In this document: positions 17,513 to 25,217 of the stretch, in pieces | How positions within the stretch are numbered: position 1 is the first letter of the stretch | Layout of the letters: each line of letters opens with the position of its first letter | Assembly (NCBI RefSeq): GCF_003667565.1 | Contig: NZ_RCUX01000007.1 | Coordinates: 1 to 64,000, forward strand | Length of the DNA: 64,000 bases | Reading direction: 5' to 3' | From: Mycetocola tolaasinivorans | Lineage (GTDB): Bacteria > Actinomycetota > Actinomycetes > Actinomycetales > Microbacteriaceae | Notes under the pieces: generated by a model | The model's input: the letters and a program-made list of their open reading frames with translations, nothing else | The model's database searches: none | Told to the model about the DNA's origin: nothing | Program-made: the position numbers and the translations under genes

Positions 17513-18962
17513 GGAATTGCGCCGCGTCGGTGCCGTCGTTGTGCTGATGTTTGCGGCACTGTTTGTCTCGACCACCGTCATTCAGGGGGTGCAGAGCGAG
17601 GCCCTCGGTAAGGATCCGCGAAATACGCGAACCCGCTATGACAGTTACCAGGTTGAGCGCGGCCCGATCGTGCTCGCCGATGGGACGATCGTCGCCCAGT
17701 CCGTGCCCTCAAACGATGAGTTCCGCTACCAGCGGGAATACCCGCAGGGCCCGCTCTATGCGGGAGTGACCGGCTACTTCAACCCGATCCAGGGTGCCAC
17801 CGGTATCGAGCAGTCCATGAACGACTACCTCACCGGAACCTCCAGCTCACAGTTCCTGACCGACCTGGCACGGATCGTCAACGGCCAGCCCGCCCGCGGT
17901 GCTCGGGTGGAACTGTCGATCGATTCCAAGGTGCAGAAGGCCGCCTCCGATGCGCTCGGTACCCGCCGCGGCGCCGTGGTGGCCATCGAGCCCAAGACCG
18001 GCAAGATCCTCGCGATGGTGAACAACCCCACGTTTGACCCGAACGGCATGGCCTCGCACGACTCCGATGCCGTTGCGGCGCTCTACAAGGATCTTCTCGC
18101 GAACCCGCTGGACCCGCTGATTAACCGCGCGATCAACGGAAACCTCAACCCGCCCGGATCCAGCTTCAAGGTCATCGTCGCGGCCGCGGCCCTCGCCTCA
18201 GGTGAGTACACCCCCGAGAGCGAGTTCCCGAACCCCGTCTTCATCGAGCTCCCCGGAACCAACACCAAGGTGTACAACTTCACCCGTGCGGCCTGTGGTC
18301 CGGGTGAAACCGTGACCCTGGCCGAGGCGATCCGTCAGTCGTGCAACGTTCCGATGGCGGAACTGGGCATGCGTTTGGGCGCCGATAAGATTCGCGAACA
18401 GGCCGAAAAGTTTGGGTTCAACACCCCCCTCGACATCCCCCTGCGGGTTGAGCCGAGCGTGTACCCCAAGGGCGGCGATATTCCGAGCACCGCGCTGTCG
18501 GCATTCGGCCAGTGGAACGTCCGTGCCTCGCCAATGCAGATGGCCATGGTCTCCGCGGGGATCGCCAACCGCGGCGAGCTCATGAAGCCCAACCTTGTCA
18601 ACCGGGTCATCGGCCCGAACCTCGACGTGGTCAAAACCTTTGACCCGGAGAAACTCCGGCAGGTGGTGACCCCCGATCAGGCCACAGAGTTGACCAAAAT
18701 CATGATCGCCGCGGTCGCAACCGGGCAGTCCAATAATGCAAGAATAGAGGGGGTCAACGTGGCCGGAAAAACGGGCACCGCCCAAAACGGTGAGGATGAC
18801 CCGTACACTCTCTGGTTCACGGGCTTCGCGCCCGCGGAAAACCCGGAGGTAGCGGTGGCGGTCGTGGTGGAAAACGACGGTGACCTGGGGCACCATTCCT
18901 CGGGAAATATTGTTTCCTCTCCGATTGCAAAGAAAGTTATAGAGGCGGTGCTGAATAAATGA
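17505..18962 (+). CDS. pbpA: class B penicillin-binding protein (PbpA type)
   Basis: 485 aa from GTG 17505, overlapping the rodA end by 8 bases; GAGGAGG six bases upstream supports it. One transmembrane anchor is at about residues 6-28, followed by a short dimerisation region. The transpeptidase domain has SSFK (in PGSSFKVIVAA, about 219-229), SCN (about 280) and KTG (AGKTGTAQNG, about 417-426), the three catalytic motifs. It crosslinks peptidoglycan and is the expected partner of the SEDS protein encoded upstream. Its stop overlaps the start of the following kinase (ATGA). Confidence 0.94.
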   Translation: MHKELRRVGAVVVLMFAALFVSTTVIQGVQSEALGKDPRNTRTRYDSYQVERGPIVLADGTIVAQSVPSNDEFRYQREYPQGPLYAGVTGYFNPIQGATGIEQSMNDYLTGTSSSQFLTDLARIVNGQPARGARVELSIDSKVQKAASDALGTRRGAVVAIEPKTGKILAMVNNPTFDPNGMASHDSDAVAALYKDLLANPLDPLINRAINGNLNPPGSSFKVIVAAAALASGEYTPESEFPNPVFIELPGTNTKVYNFTRAACGPGETVTLAEAIRQSCNVPMAELGMRLGADKIREQAEKFGFNTPLDIPLRVEPSVYPKGGDIPSTALSAFGQWNVRASPMQMAMVSAGIANRGELMKPNLVNRVIGPNLDVVKTFDPEKLRQVVTPDQATELTKIMIAAVATGQSNNARIEGVNVAGKTGTAQNGEDDPYTLWFTGFAPAENPEVAVAVVVENDGDLGHHSSGNIVSSPIAKKVIEAVLNK

Positions 18963-20707
18963 GACCCACGGCAGGACTGACCTTCGGGGGACGCTACGAG
19001 CTGGTTTCGCGTATTGCCATTGGCGGCATGGGCGAGGTCTGGCAGGCGACCGACTCCGTGATCGGACGAACCGTCGCGATCAAGATCCTCAAGGACGAAT
19101 ACCTCGGGGACCCCAGCTTCCTGGAGCGCTTCCGCTCCGAGGCCCGTCACGCGGCACTCGTCAACCACGAGGGCATCGCCAACGTCTATGACTACGGTGA
19201 AGAGGAGGGTAGTGCCTTCCTCGTGATGGAACTCGTGCCCGGCGAAGCGCTCTCCACCGTGCTCGAGCGCGAGCGGGTACTCCCCGCCGACCGCGTACTC
19301 GACATCGTGGCACAGACCGCACTCGCACTGCAGGCAGCCCACTCGGCCGGCCTCGTGCACCGCGACATCAAGCCCGGCAACCTGCTGATCACCCCGGACC
19401 ACCGGGTGAAGATCACCGACTTCGGTATCGCCCGCATCGCCGACCAGGTACCGCTCACGGCCACCGGTCAGGTGATGGGCACCGTTCAGTACCTCTCTCC
19501 CGAGCAGGCGTCCGGTCACCCAGCATCGCCGTCGACCGACATCTACTCGCTGGGTATCGTCGCCTATGAAGCCCTCGCGGGTAAGCGCCCCTTCACCGGG
19601 GAATCGCAGGTTGCGATCGCCATGGCGCAGATCAATGAGGCGCCGCCGGAACTTCCCGCCACCGTGGCCGAGCCCGTGCGCAACCTCGTCTTCTCGATGA
19701 TTGCGAAGAGCCCCGCCGATCGCCCCGCCTCGGCCGTGCACGTTGCCCGTGCCGCTCAGGCGCTGCGCCGCGGAGACGTGGCCGCGGCTACCGCCGCCGT
19801 GCCCTCGATTGCCGATGGCGTTGCCATCACCGGTGCGACCCAGCTGATCGGTCAGTCCGATGCCGCCACCACGCTGCTCAACACCCCGAACACCCAGCGT
19901 CAGCAGCTGTTCGGCTTGGAGCCCTCCACCGCCGCGGTAGACGTGGTCGAGGAGCCCAAGAAGAAGAGCGCCTGGACCTGGCCGCTCATCGCCCTGATCG
20001 TCATCCTGACCGTGGTGCTGGGCTTTACCATCTTTGCCCTCCTGAAGCCCGGAGCGGGAGGCAACGACCCGTCGACCTCCTCCCCGAGCCCGACGGTCTC
20101 CGACACCACGGAGGAGCCCTCGGCAACCCCGACGCCCACCGAGACCACCGTGCCGGTGGATCCCGCCCAGTACATCGGTCGCCCGGGTGATGACGTCGTG
20201 AACGCTCTGTCCGGTCTCGGGCTCAAGCCCAGCCTGGCCACCGGAAATGCCGCGACCAGCAGCGATCAGGTAAACACCGTCATCAAGCTGTCGAAGAGCG
20301 GAAACGTTCCGGTTGGTTCGGAAATTGTTGTCACCGTGTACGGACCCGTTGCTCAGGCACCGGCACCCGCGGGTGCGCCCGCGGTGGCCTGTGGACCGAA
20401 TGGCTGCGTGGAAAACTCCAAGGCAACGGTCACCTGGCCGCGCTTTGATCAGTGCCCCGCCGGCCTGCAGCTCGAGGGTTACCGACTGAACGTCAACGGT
20501 GCCACCATCAGTGGTTCCGGTACCGTCTCGCGGGATCAGACCAAGATGGAAATCACCCTCGGTGGTGCACCCGGCCCGGCAACCATCAACTACGTGGCGC
20601 TCTGTGGCGAAGACACCGAGTCGCCGGCCTCACCGACCACCTCGGTACCGATCGTGAAGGCCCCGACCACGCCGTCCAGCACGCCGTCGTCTTCACCCAA
20701 CGAGTAG
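18959..20707 (+). CDS. pknA: transmembrane Ser/Thr protein kinase (PknA position) with PASTA-like domain
   Basis: 582 aa. The kinase domain spans about residues 10-272 with a glycine loop IAIGGMGEVW, lysine in VAIKIL, HRDIKPGN, DFGIA and a GTVQYLSPEQ activation segment. After a juxtamembrane stretch there is one transmembrane helix at about 340-364, a Ser/Thr/Pro-rich linker, one PASTA-like repeat (about 400-462), and a final domain with four cysteines (ACGPNGC, QCPAG, ALCGE). Mycobacterial PknA has no PASTA domain, so the extracellular part is unusual for this position. It probably senses wall precursors and phosphorylates FHA and division proteins. Confidence 0.93.
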   Translation: MRPTAGLTFGGRYELVSRIAIGGMGEVWQATDSVIGRTVAIKILKDEYLGDPSFLERFRSEARHAALVNHEGIANVYDYGEEEGSAFLVMELVPGEALSTVLERERVLPADRVLDIVAQTALALQAAHSAGLVHRDIKPGNLLITPDHRVKITDFGIARIADQVPLTATGQVMGTVQYLSPEQASGHPASPSTDIYSLGIVAYEALAGKRPFTGESQVAIAMAQINEAPPELPATVAEPVRNLVFSMIAKSPADRPASAVHVARAAQALRRGDVAAATAAVPSIADGVAITGATQLIGQSDAATTLLNTPNTQRQQLFGLEPSTAAVDVVEEPKKKSAWTWPLIALIVILTVVLGFTIFALLKPGAGGNDPSTSSPSPTVSDTTEEPSATPTPTETTVPVDPAQYIGRPGDDVVNALSGLGLKPSLATGNAATSSDQVNTVIKLSKSGNVPVGSEIVVTVYGPVAQAPAPAGAPAVACGPNGCVENSKATVTWPRFDQCPAGLQLEGYRLNVNGATISGSGTVSRDQTKMEITLGGAPGPATINYVALCGEDTESPASPTTSVPIVKAPTTPSSTPSSSPNE

Positions 20708-20742
20708 CTCACACAGCGGCGTAATCGCGCCGCCAGCACTGC

Positions 20743-20768
20743 GATCCCCGGCGGAAACGCCGGGGATC
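20743..20768 (+). other. hairpin between the two kinase genes
   Basis: GATCCCCGGCG-GAAA-CGCCGGGGATC forms a perfect 11-bp stem with a GNRA-type tetraloop but no T tract. It may be a partial terminator, attenuator or RNA-processing site dividing the operon. Confidence 0.6.
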
Positions 20769-20782
20769 GTGGCATGATAGTA

Positions 20783-20795
20783 GCGACAGTGTCGC
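20783..20795. promoter_or_regulatory. inverted repeat just before the second kinase start
   Basis: GCGAC-AGT-GTCGC abuts the ATG at 20796. An extended -10-like GGCATGAT lies upstream. It could be an operator, or a leader hairpin masking translation. Confidence 0.25.
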
Positions 20796-22577
20796 ATGGG
20801 GAATCTGGAGATTTTGTTGGCTGAGGAAGAGCGCCGGTTGGCGGACCGATACGTAGTGGGTGCACTGATTGGGCGCGGCGGGATGGCCGATGTCTATCAG
20901 GCCACCGATACCAAGCTCGGTCGTACCGTCGCGCTCAAGATCCTGAAGGCCGATCTCGCGAGTGATCCCGCCTTCCGCCTTCGCTTCCGCCAGGAGGCCC
21001 AGGCAGCCTCGAGAATGGCGCACCCCACCATCGTGCGCGTTTACGACGCGGGCGAAGACCAGACCATCGATGCCGATGGGCACAGCGTCCTCCAGCCGTT
21101 CATCGTCATGGAGTTTGTGGCCGGCCGCACGCTGCGCCAGGTGATCGCCGATCAGGGGCCCCTCGCCCCGGATCGGGCCGTGCGAATCGCGGCGAAGATC
21201 CTGACTGCCCTGGAGTACTCGCACCGCGCCGGAGTGGTGCACCGGGATATCAAGCCCGGCAACATCATGCTCGGTGCCGACGACACCGTCAAGGTCATGG
21301 ACTTCGGTATCGCTCGCGCGGTTTCCGATACGTCCGCCACGGTGGCCCAGACCACCGCCATTCTCGGCACCGCATCCTACTTCTCGCCCGAACAGGCAAA
21401 GGGTGAGACCGTCGATGCGCGCACCGACCTCTACTCGACCGGTGTGGTGCTGTTTGAAATGCTCACCGGGCGCGCACCATTCCGGGGCGAAACCGCGGTG
21501 GCCGTGGCCTACCAGCACGTCAGCGAGGCGCCCATGCGGCCGTCTCAGCTTAATCCGGGGGTTTCGTCCCCACTCGACATGGTGGTGCTGCACGCCCTGA
21601 CGAAGAACCGCGAAGACCGCTATCAGTCGGCCACCGAGTTCCGTGATGAGCTCGAGGCTGCCGGGCAGGGTCGTGCACCGCTCGCGCGCCCCGAGCCCGA
21701 GTCGACCACCCAGCTCTTCGGCGACCTGGCGGCAGCCCCCAGCGGGGCTGAGCAGGCGCTGCGCCAGCTCACCGATGCGTCGGTGCAGACAAAGACTCAG
21801 CGTCGCCCTCCCGTGGTGTGGATCTGGGCGGGCGCCGCGGTTGTTGCCGTTATTCTGGTCGCGATTCTGGTGTGGGTGGTGTCGTTCTCGAACACTCCGC
21901 TCGCAAACCCGAAGGTAACCGTACCCGCACTCTCCTCGATGACCCAGGAAAATGCGGTCGGAACCCTGCGCGGACTCTCCCTCGTGGACAGCGTCTTTGA
22001 AGAGAACAGCGACACCGTCGCTGCGGGCCTCGTGATTCGCACCGATCCCGACTCGGGCACCGAGGTGCAGTCCGGCACCGTCGTGAAGCTCTACGTTTCG
22101 CTGGGTGCGAAGACCGTGAGCGTGCCCACGCTGTCAAACATGAGCCAGGCGGATGCCACCGCAAAGCTGACGGCCGCGGGCCTCGAGGTGGGCACAATCA
22201 CCACGGAGAGCTCCCCGCAGCTCTCCCAGGGCACCGTGATCTCCAGCACTCCGGCCTCGGGTGAGGCCGTCGCCCCGGGCTCCCGCATCGACCTGAGCGT
22301 GTCTGACGGCACCGTGCAGGTGAACGATGTCACCGGCAACAAGCTCGACGTGGCCACGGCCATGCTGCAGGCACTCGGTCTGAACGTCATTCCTCGCCCC
22401 GATTCCTCCTGCCCGGCTCAGGCAGAGTCGATCGTGAACTCACAGTCCCTCGCCCCCGGGTCTGCGCCGCAGGGCTCGGACATTCAGCTCGGCTACTGCA
22501 CCGGCTCCACGAACAACAACCCGGGAAACACCCCTTCGGCACCCCCGAGCGACGATCCCGAAACCCCGGGGCACTAG
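20796..22577 (+). CDS. pknB: PASTA-domain Ser/Thr protein kinase PknB
   Basis: 593 aa from ATG 20796. An alternative TTG at 20817 has GGAG six bases upstream and would remove seven residues. The kinase domain covers about residues 17-278 (IGRGGMADVY, VALKIL, HRDIKPGN, DFGIA, GTASYFSPEQ). The transmembrane helix is at about 342-364 (VVWIWAGAAVVAVILVAILV). Three extracellular PASTA repeats follow at about 370-570, the last with a cysteine pair (DSSCPAQ and GYC) that may be disulfide-linked. PASTA domains bind muropeptide/lipid II. This is the usual essential growth kinase acting on FHA proteins, MurJ partners and division proteins. Confidence 0.95.
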   Translation: MGNLEILLAEEERRLADRYVVGALIGRGGMADVYQATDTKLGRTVALKILKADLASDPAFRLRFRQEAQAASRMAHPTIVRVYDAGEDQTIDADGHSVLQPFIVMEFVAGRTLRQVIADQGPLAPDRAVRIAAKILTALEYSHRAGVVHRDIKPGNIMLGADDTVKVMDFGIARAVSDTSATVAQTTAILGTASYFSPEQAKGETVDARTDLYSTGVVLFEMLTGRAPFRGETAVAVAYQHVSEAPMRPSQLNPGVSSPLDMVVLHALTKNREDRYQSATEFRDELEAAGQGRAPLARPEPESTTQLFGDLAAAPSGAEQALRQLTDASVQTKTQRRPPVVWIWAGAAVVAVILVAILVWVVSFSNTPLANPKVTVPALSSMTQENAVGTLRGLSLVDSVFEENSDTVAAGLVIRTDPDSGTEVQSGTVVKLYVSLGAKTVSVPTLSNMSQADATAKLTAAGLEVGTITTESSPQLSQGTVISSTPASGEAVAPGSRIDLSVSDGTVQVNDVTGNKLDVATAMLQALGLNVIPRPDSSCPAQAESIVNSQSLAPGSAPQGSDIQLGYCTGSTNNNPGNTPSAPPSDDPETPGH

Positions 22578-22626
22578 GGTTCGGCGGGCTTACACGACCC
22601 GCGCGCACGGCATGACGCCGGGCAGC

Positions 22627-22679
22627 AAAACGGCCGTTTCGACACCGGGGAGTATTCCCGGGCGAAACGGCCGTTTTTT
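22627..22679. terminator. bidirectional intrinsic terminator
   Basis: AAAACGGCCGTTTCG pairs with CGAAACGGCCGTTTT around an internal CCGGGGAGTATTCCCGGG hairpin. T/A runs flank both sides. It lies between convergent pknB and the amidotransferase gene. Confidence 0.9.
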
Positions 22680-22684
22680 GGTCT

Positions 22685-23335
22685 CTAGCGACCGCTGGGA
22701 GTGGTGGAGAGCAGCGGGCTCAGCGTACGGGCGCGTTCCGGTGCCTCGCTGAGGCCGGCGACTGCGAGCCAGTTCGCGATCATCTGGTAACCACCCTCGG
22801 TGAGCACGCTCTCGGGGTGGAACTGCACGCCGTAGATCGGTGCGGTGCGGTGTCGCAGGCCCATGATCACGCCGCCCTCGGTGCGAGCGGTCACCTCGAT
22901 CTCCTCCGGCACGGTGTCGTTGACCACCGCGAGCGAGTGATACCGGGTCGCCGTAAAGGGCTGGGGGACGCCGGTGTAGAACGCACTGCCGTCATGGGTG
23001 ACGTCGGAGGTCTTTCCGTGCATGAGCTCTTCCGCCACGGTGACCGTGGCACCGAAGGCCTCGGCGATCGCCTGGTGCCCAAGGCACACGCCAATCAGGG
23101 GTACACCGTGGGTGTGCGCCGCGTGCACCATCGCGATGGAGACGCCCGCATCGGCCGGGGTACCCGGACCGGGCGAGACCAGAATGGCATCGTATTCGCG
23201 CACGATACGGTCTGCATCGGCCTCGGCGAAGGTGTCATTGCGCACAACCTCGGTCTCGGCACCCAGCTGCTGAAGGTAGCCGTTCAGGGTGTAGACGAAG
23301 CTGTCGTAGTTGTCGATAACGAGTACCCGGGTCAT
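22685..23335 (-). CDS. pabA: class I glutamine amidotransferase, PabA/TrpG type
   Basis: 216 aa covering a single GATase-1 domain. It carries VLVIDNYDSFVYTL at the N-terminus, SPGPGTPADAG (oxyanion region, about 54-64), the nucleophile in GVCLGHQAIAEAFG (Cys about 82), and His-Glu in GVQFHPESVLTEGG (about 170-183). It supplies ammonia from glutamine to aminodeoxychorismate or anthranilate synthase. No pabB/trpE gene is adjacent. In related actinobacteria this gene commonly sits beside pknB, so the location is conserved rather than pathway-linked. PabA and TrpG cannot be separated by sequence reading alone. Confidence 0.9.
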   Translation of the reverse strand: MTRVLVIDNYDSFVYTLNGYLQQLGAETEVVRNDTFAEADADRIVREYDAILVSPGPGTPADAGVSIAMVHAAHTHGVPLIGVCLGHQAIAEAFGATVTVAEELMHGKTSDVTHDGSAFYTGVPQPFTATRYHSLAVVNDTVPEEIEVTARTEGGVIMGLRHRTAPIYGVQFHPESVLTEGGYQMIANWLAVAGLSEAPERARTLSPLLSTTPSGR

Positions 23336-23344
23336 GGCCTTCTC

Positions 23345-23503
23345 TTACTGTTCAATGGTGACTTCTTGGTTGTCCACAATCGACTGTACCCAGGGAAAGC
23401 CCCAGGTGACCAGTGCGTAGAGGGCAACACCGATGAGGATGAGCAACAGGATGATGCGCAACCAGACCGGGCCGGGCAGGATTCGCCAGAGTGCTGCGTA
23501 CAT
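23345..23503 (-). CDS. 52-aa single-pass membrane protein
   Basis: A short reading frame from ATG 23501-23503 to TAA at 23345. It encodes MYAALWRILPGPVWLRI followed by a long hydrophobic helix (about residues 16-34, IILLLILIGVALYALVTWG) and an acidic tail ending VDNQEVTIEQ. It lies two bases after the sortase stop, with the amidotransferase 9 bases further on, so it is surely in the same transcript. Translational coupling with the sortase is likely. I recognise no family function. The positional tie to a sortase suggests an accessory envelope role, which is inference. Confidence 0.75.
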   Translation of the reverse strand: MYAALWRILPGPVWLRIILLLILIGVALYALVTWGFPWVQSIVDNQEVTIEQ

Positions 23504-23505
23504 GG

Positions 23506-24657
23506 TTATCCCTCCGTGGGGGTCAGCGAGGTCGGCGCACCGTCTGCTCGCGGGGTGAAGGATTCAAACAGCCCGTACGCGATGATGCGCTCGGCGGTTG
23601 ACATCTTGGGGTTGCAGCTGGTCAGGGTGATCACCGACTGGGTGGCCGCGACCGAGTCTTCCCGGGGCACCGGGTTCAGGACGTCCACGGCTGTGGGCTG
23701 CACGTACTCGGAGTTGCGATAGCGATAGGTGAACCAGCCCTCGCGGGTTTCGATCACGATCGCGTCGCCGACTCGGAGATCCGCGACGAGGTTGAGTGGG
23801 GCGCCGTGGGTGTTGCGGTGACCGGCCACGGCGAAGTTTCCGGCCTGGCCGGGCAGCTGCGTGTCCGGGTAGTGACCGATACCGGCCTTATCCAGGGTCT
23901 TCGCCTTTGAAACTCCGCCGGCCAGCGGGGCACCGTAGTCGGGGCCGAAGCGCGGAATGCGCAGGGTCGCGAAAATCTCACCGTCGCCGGGTGCCGCGAT
24001 CACGGGAACCACACCATCGTTCGGCGTGCCCGGCTGGGCGGATTCCTCGGCATCCCACTTCTCGGTGAGCGAGGCGGCCTCGCGATCCTGCTGACCACGC
24101 TCCACCATGTCGTTGTACCAGAGCTGCCAGACCAGGTACAGGAGCATCAGGGCACCCGCGGTCAGCAGGATCTCGCCGAGGAAACCGATGATGCTGAAAC
24201 CCTCAAACGGGCGCTTTCGGCGCCGGCCGGGTCGACGGCCGGACCCGCTGGACCCTCCGGCTGTGGCCGGCTCCGCGCTCGGGGTAACCAGCATGGCCAC
24301 CGTGAGCGGAGCCTCGGCTTCCGCGGGGGTGGTCTCGGTGGGGCCCGGGGCGGCCTCATCTGGTCGGCCCGCGCTAAAGAAGGCTTCGAGGTTAAAGGGG
24401 TCTTCGACCGGAGCTTCCGGCTCGTCCGCGGTTGCCGCCTCGGGTGCCTCGACGGGCACCGCGGTGGGTGCGTCGGCAGGTGCGTCAACCGGGTTCAGGG
24501 GCGGCGTGACCGGAACGAACGAGGGGGCCTCTGCGGTGGGGGAATCGGCATCCGCGGCGGGAATCGTGCCCCGCTCTGACGCCTGCGCTGCGGCGCGTTC
24601 TGCTGCACGGCGCGCGGCGCGCGTGGGCGGGATCGTACCGTCGGATTCAGAGGACAT
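23506..24657 (-). CDS. srtE: class E sortase
   Basis: 383 aa from ATG 24655-24657. The first 150 residues are a cytoplasmic Ala/Pro/Glu-rich low-complexity region. A transmembrane helix follows at about 156-178 (IIGFLGEILLTAGALMLLYL), then the sortase fold. The catalytic triad is visible: His in VAGHRNTHGAPLN, Cys in VITLTSCNP (the TLTxC motif) and Arg in STAERIIAYG. Class E enzymes are the housekeeping sortases of many high-GC actinobacteria. They usually cleave LAXTG, whereas the surface protein at 2586-8594 carries LPHTG. A -10-like TAGAAT sits about 8 bp before the start, implying a leaderless mRNA. Confidence 0.92.
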   Translation of the reverse strand: MSSESDGTIPPTRAARRAAERAAAQASERGTIPAADADSPTAEAPSFVPVTPPLNPVDAPADAPTAVPVEAPEAATADEPEAPVEDPFNLEAFFSAGRPDEAAPGPTETTPAEAEAPLTVAMLVTPSAEPATAGGSSGSGRRPGRRRKRPFEGFSIIGFLGEILLTAGALMLLYLVWQLWYNDMVERGQQDREAASLTEKWDAEESAQPGTPNDGVVPVIAAPGDGEIFATLRIPRFGPDYGAPLAGGVSKAKTLDKAGIGHYPDTQLPGQAGNFAVAGHRNTHGAPLNLVADLRVGDAIVIETREGWFTYRYRNSEYVQPTAVDVLNPVPREDSVAATQSVITLTSCNPKMSTAERIIAYGLFESFTPRADGAPTSLTPTEG

Positions 24658-24664
24658 GGGCGTA

Positions 24665-24670
24665 ATTCTA
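24665..24670 (-). promoter_or_regulatory. -10 element of a probable leaderless srtE promoter
   Basis: TAGAAT on the minus strand ends eight bases before the ATG at 24657, and no Shine-Dalgarno sequence is present. Transcription would start at or next to the start codon. Confidence 0.5.
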
Positions 24671-24735
24671 TCCGCCCGGGGTGAAGTTTCGGTTGGCTTT
24701 CGGCCCAGAGTCTGCGTTCGTGGCCGACGCTCGGC

Positions 24736-24741
24736 TACAAT
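24736..24741 (+). promoter_or_regulatory. -10 element of a probable leaderless crgA promoter
   Basis: TACAAT is followed by seven bases and the ATG at 24749. The start point would be at or within a base or two of the ATG. Confidence 0.5.
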
Positions 24742-24748
24742 CGGGGAC

Positions 24749-24994
24749 ATGGCACGTGCAAAATCCAAGAAAACTCAGCCCGCGCAGGGCACCGAATCCT
24801 CCGGCGAAGCAGCACCCAACGCGGTCTGGTTCAAGCCGGTCATGTTCGGGTTCATGCTCCTCGGACTCGTCTGGATCATCGTCTTCTACGTGAGCCAGGG
24901 CACACTTCCGGTGCCCTCGCTCGGTTCGTGGAACATTCTGGTGGGCTTCGGAATCGCCTTCATCGGCTTCCTGATGACCACGCAGTGGCGCTAA
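24749..24994 (+). CDS. crgA: cell division protein CrgA
   Basis: 81 aa from ATG 24749. A basic, polar N-terminus (MARAKSKKTQPAQG) precedes two transmembrane helices at about residues 30-48 (VMFGFMLLGLVWIIVFYVS) and 60-77 (WNILVGFGIAFIGFLMTT), with the conserved tail TQWR. CrgA is a small actinobacterial divisome protein that interacts with FtsZ, FtsQ, FtsI and the penicillin-binding proteins and modulates septation. The location beside the pkn/rodA/pbpA block is the conserved one. It is divergent from srtE with only 91 bp between starts. Confidence 0.93.
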   Translation: MARAKSKKTQPAQGTESSGEAAPNAVWFKPVMFGFMLLGLVWIIVFYVSQGTLPVPSLGSWNILVGFGIAFIGFLMTTQWR

Positions 24995-25010
24995 TTACAC
25001 GGTCGTAATT

Positions 25011-25140
25011 TAATCCACAGCACCCTCCACAGTGTGGACAAGGGCAATTACACTCATGTAACTATCCCCAGGCTGTGCACAACCCTGGGGATAACCCTGG
25101 GGATTACCCTGTGAGTCCCTGTGGACACGCACGTGGATAA
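25011..25140. promoter_or_regulatory. cluster of DnaA-box-like 9-mers outside oriC
   Basis: A perfect TTGTCCACA (minus, 25033-25041) and several one-mismatch boxes occur within 130 bp. The latter are TAATCCACA (25011), TTGTGCACA (minus, 25074), TTATCCCCA (minus, 25086), GTGTCCACA (minus, 25120) and TTATCCACG (minus, 25132). Two weaker ones lie at 25062 and 25099. The motif CCCTGGGGAT is directly repeated (25083-25105). The cluster lies about 12.6 kb from oriC, between convergent crgA and the rhomboid gene. Confidence 0.65.
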
Positions 25141-25159
25141 CTCCTCCACACGGACAAAC

Positions 25160-25191
25160 AAAGGGCCGGATCCCGCGGGATCCGGCCCTTT
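25160..25191. terminator. bidirectional intrinsic terminator
   Basis: A perfect palindrome of AAAGGGCCGGATCCCG with its complement, flanked by T-rich sequence. It separates convergent crgA and the rhomboid gene. Confidence 0.85.
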
Positions 25192-25217
25192 TGTCTATAT
25201 CTATGGTGTCGCTACGC

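Noticed and set aside
25074-25105. CCCTGGGGAT repeats as a CRISPR-like array
   Set aside because: Only two short copies, no uniform spacers; better explained as DnaA-box-like sequence.
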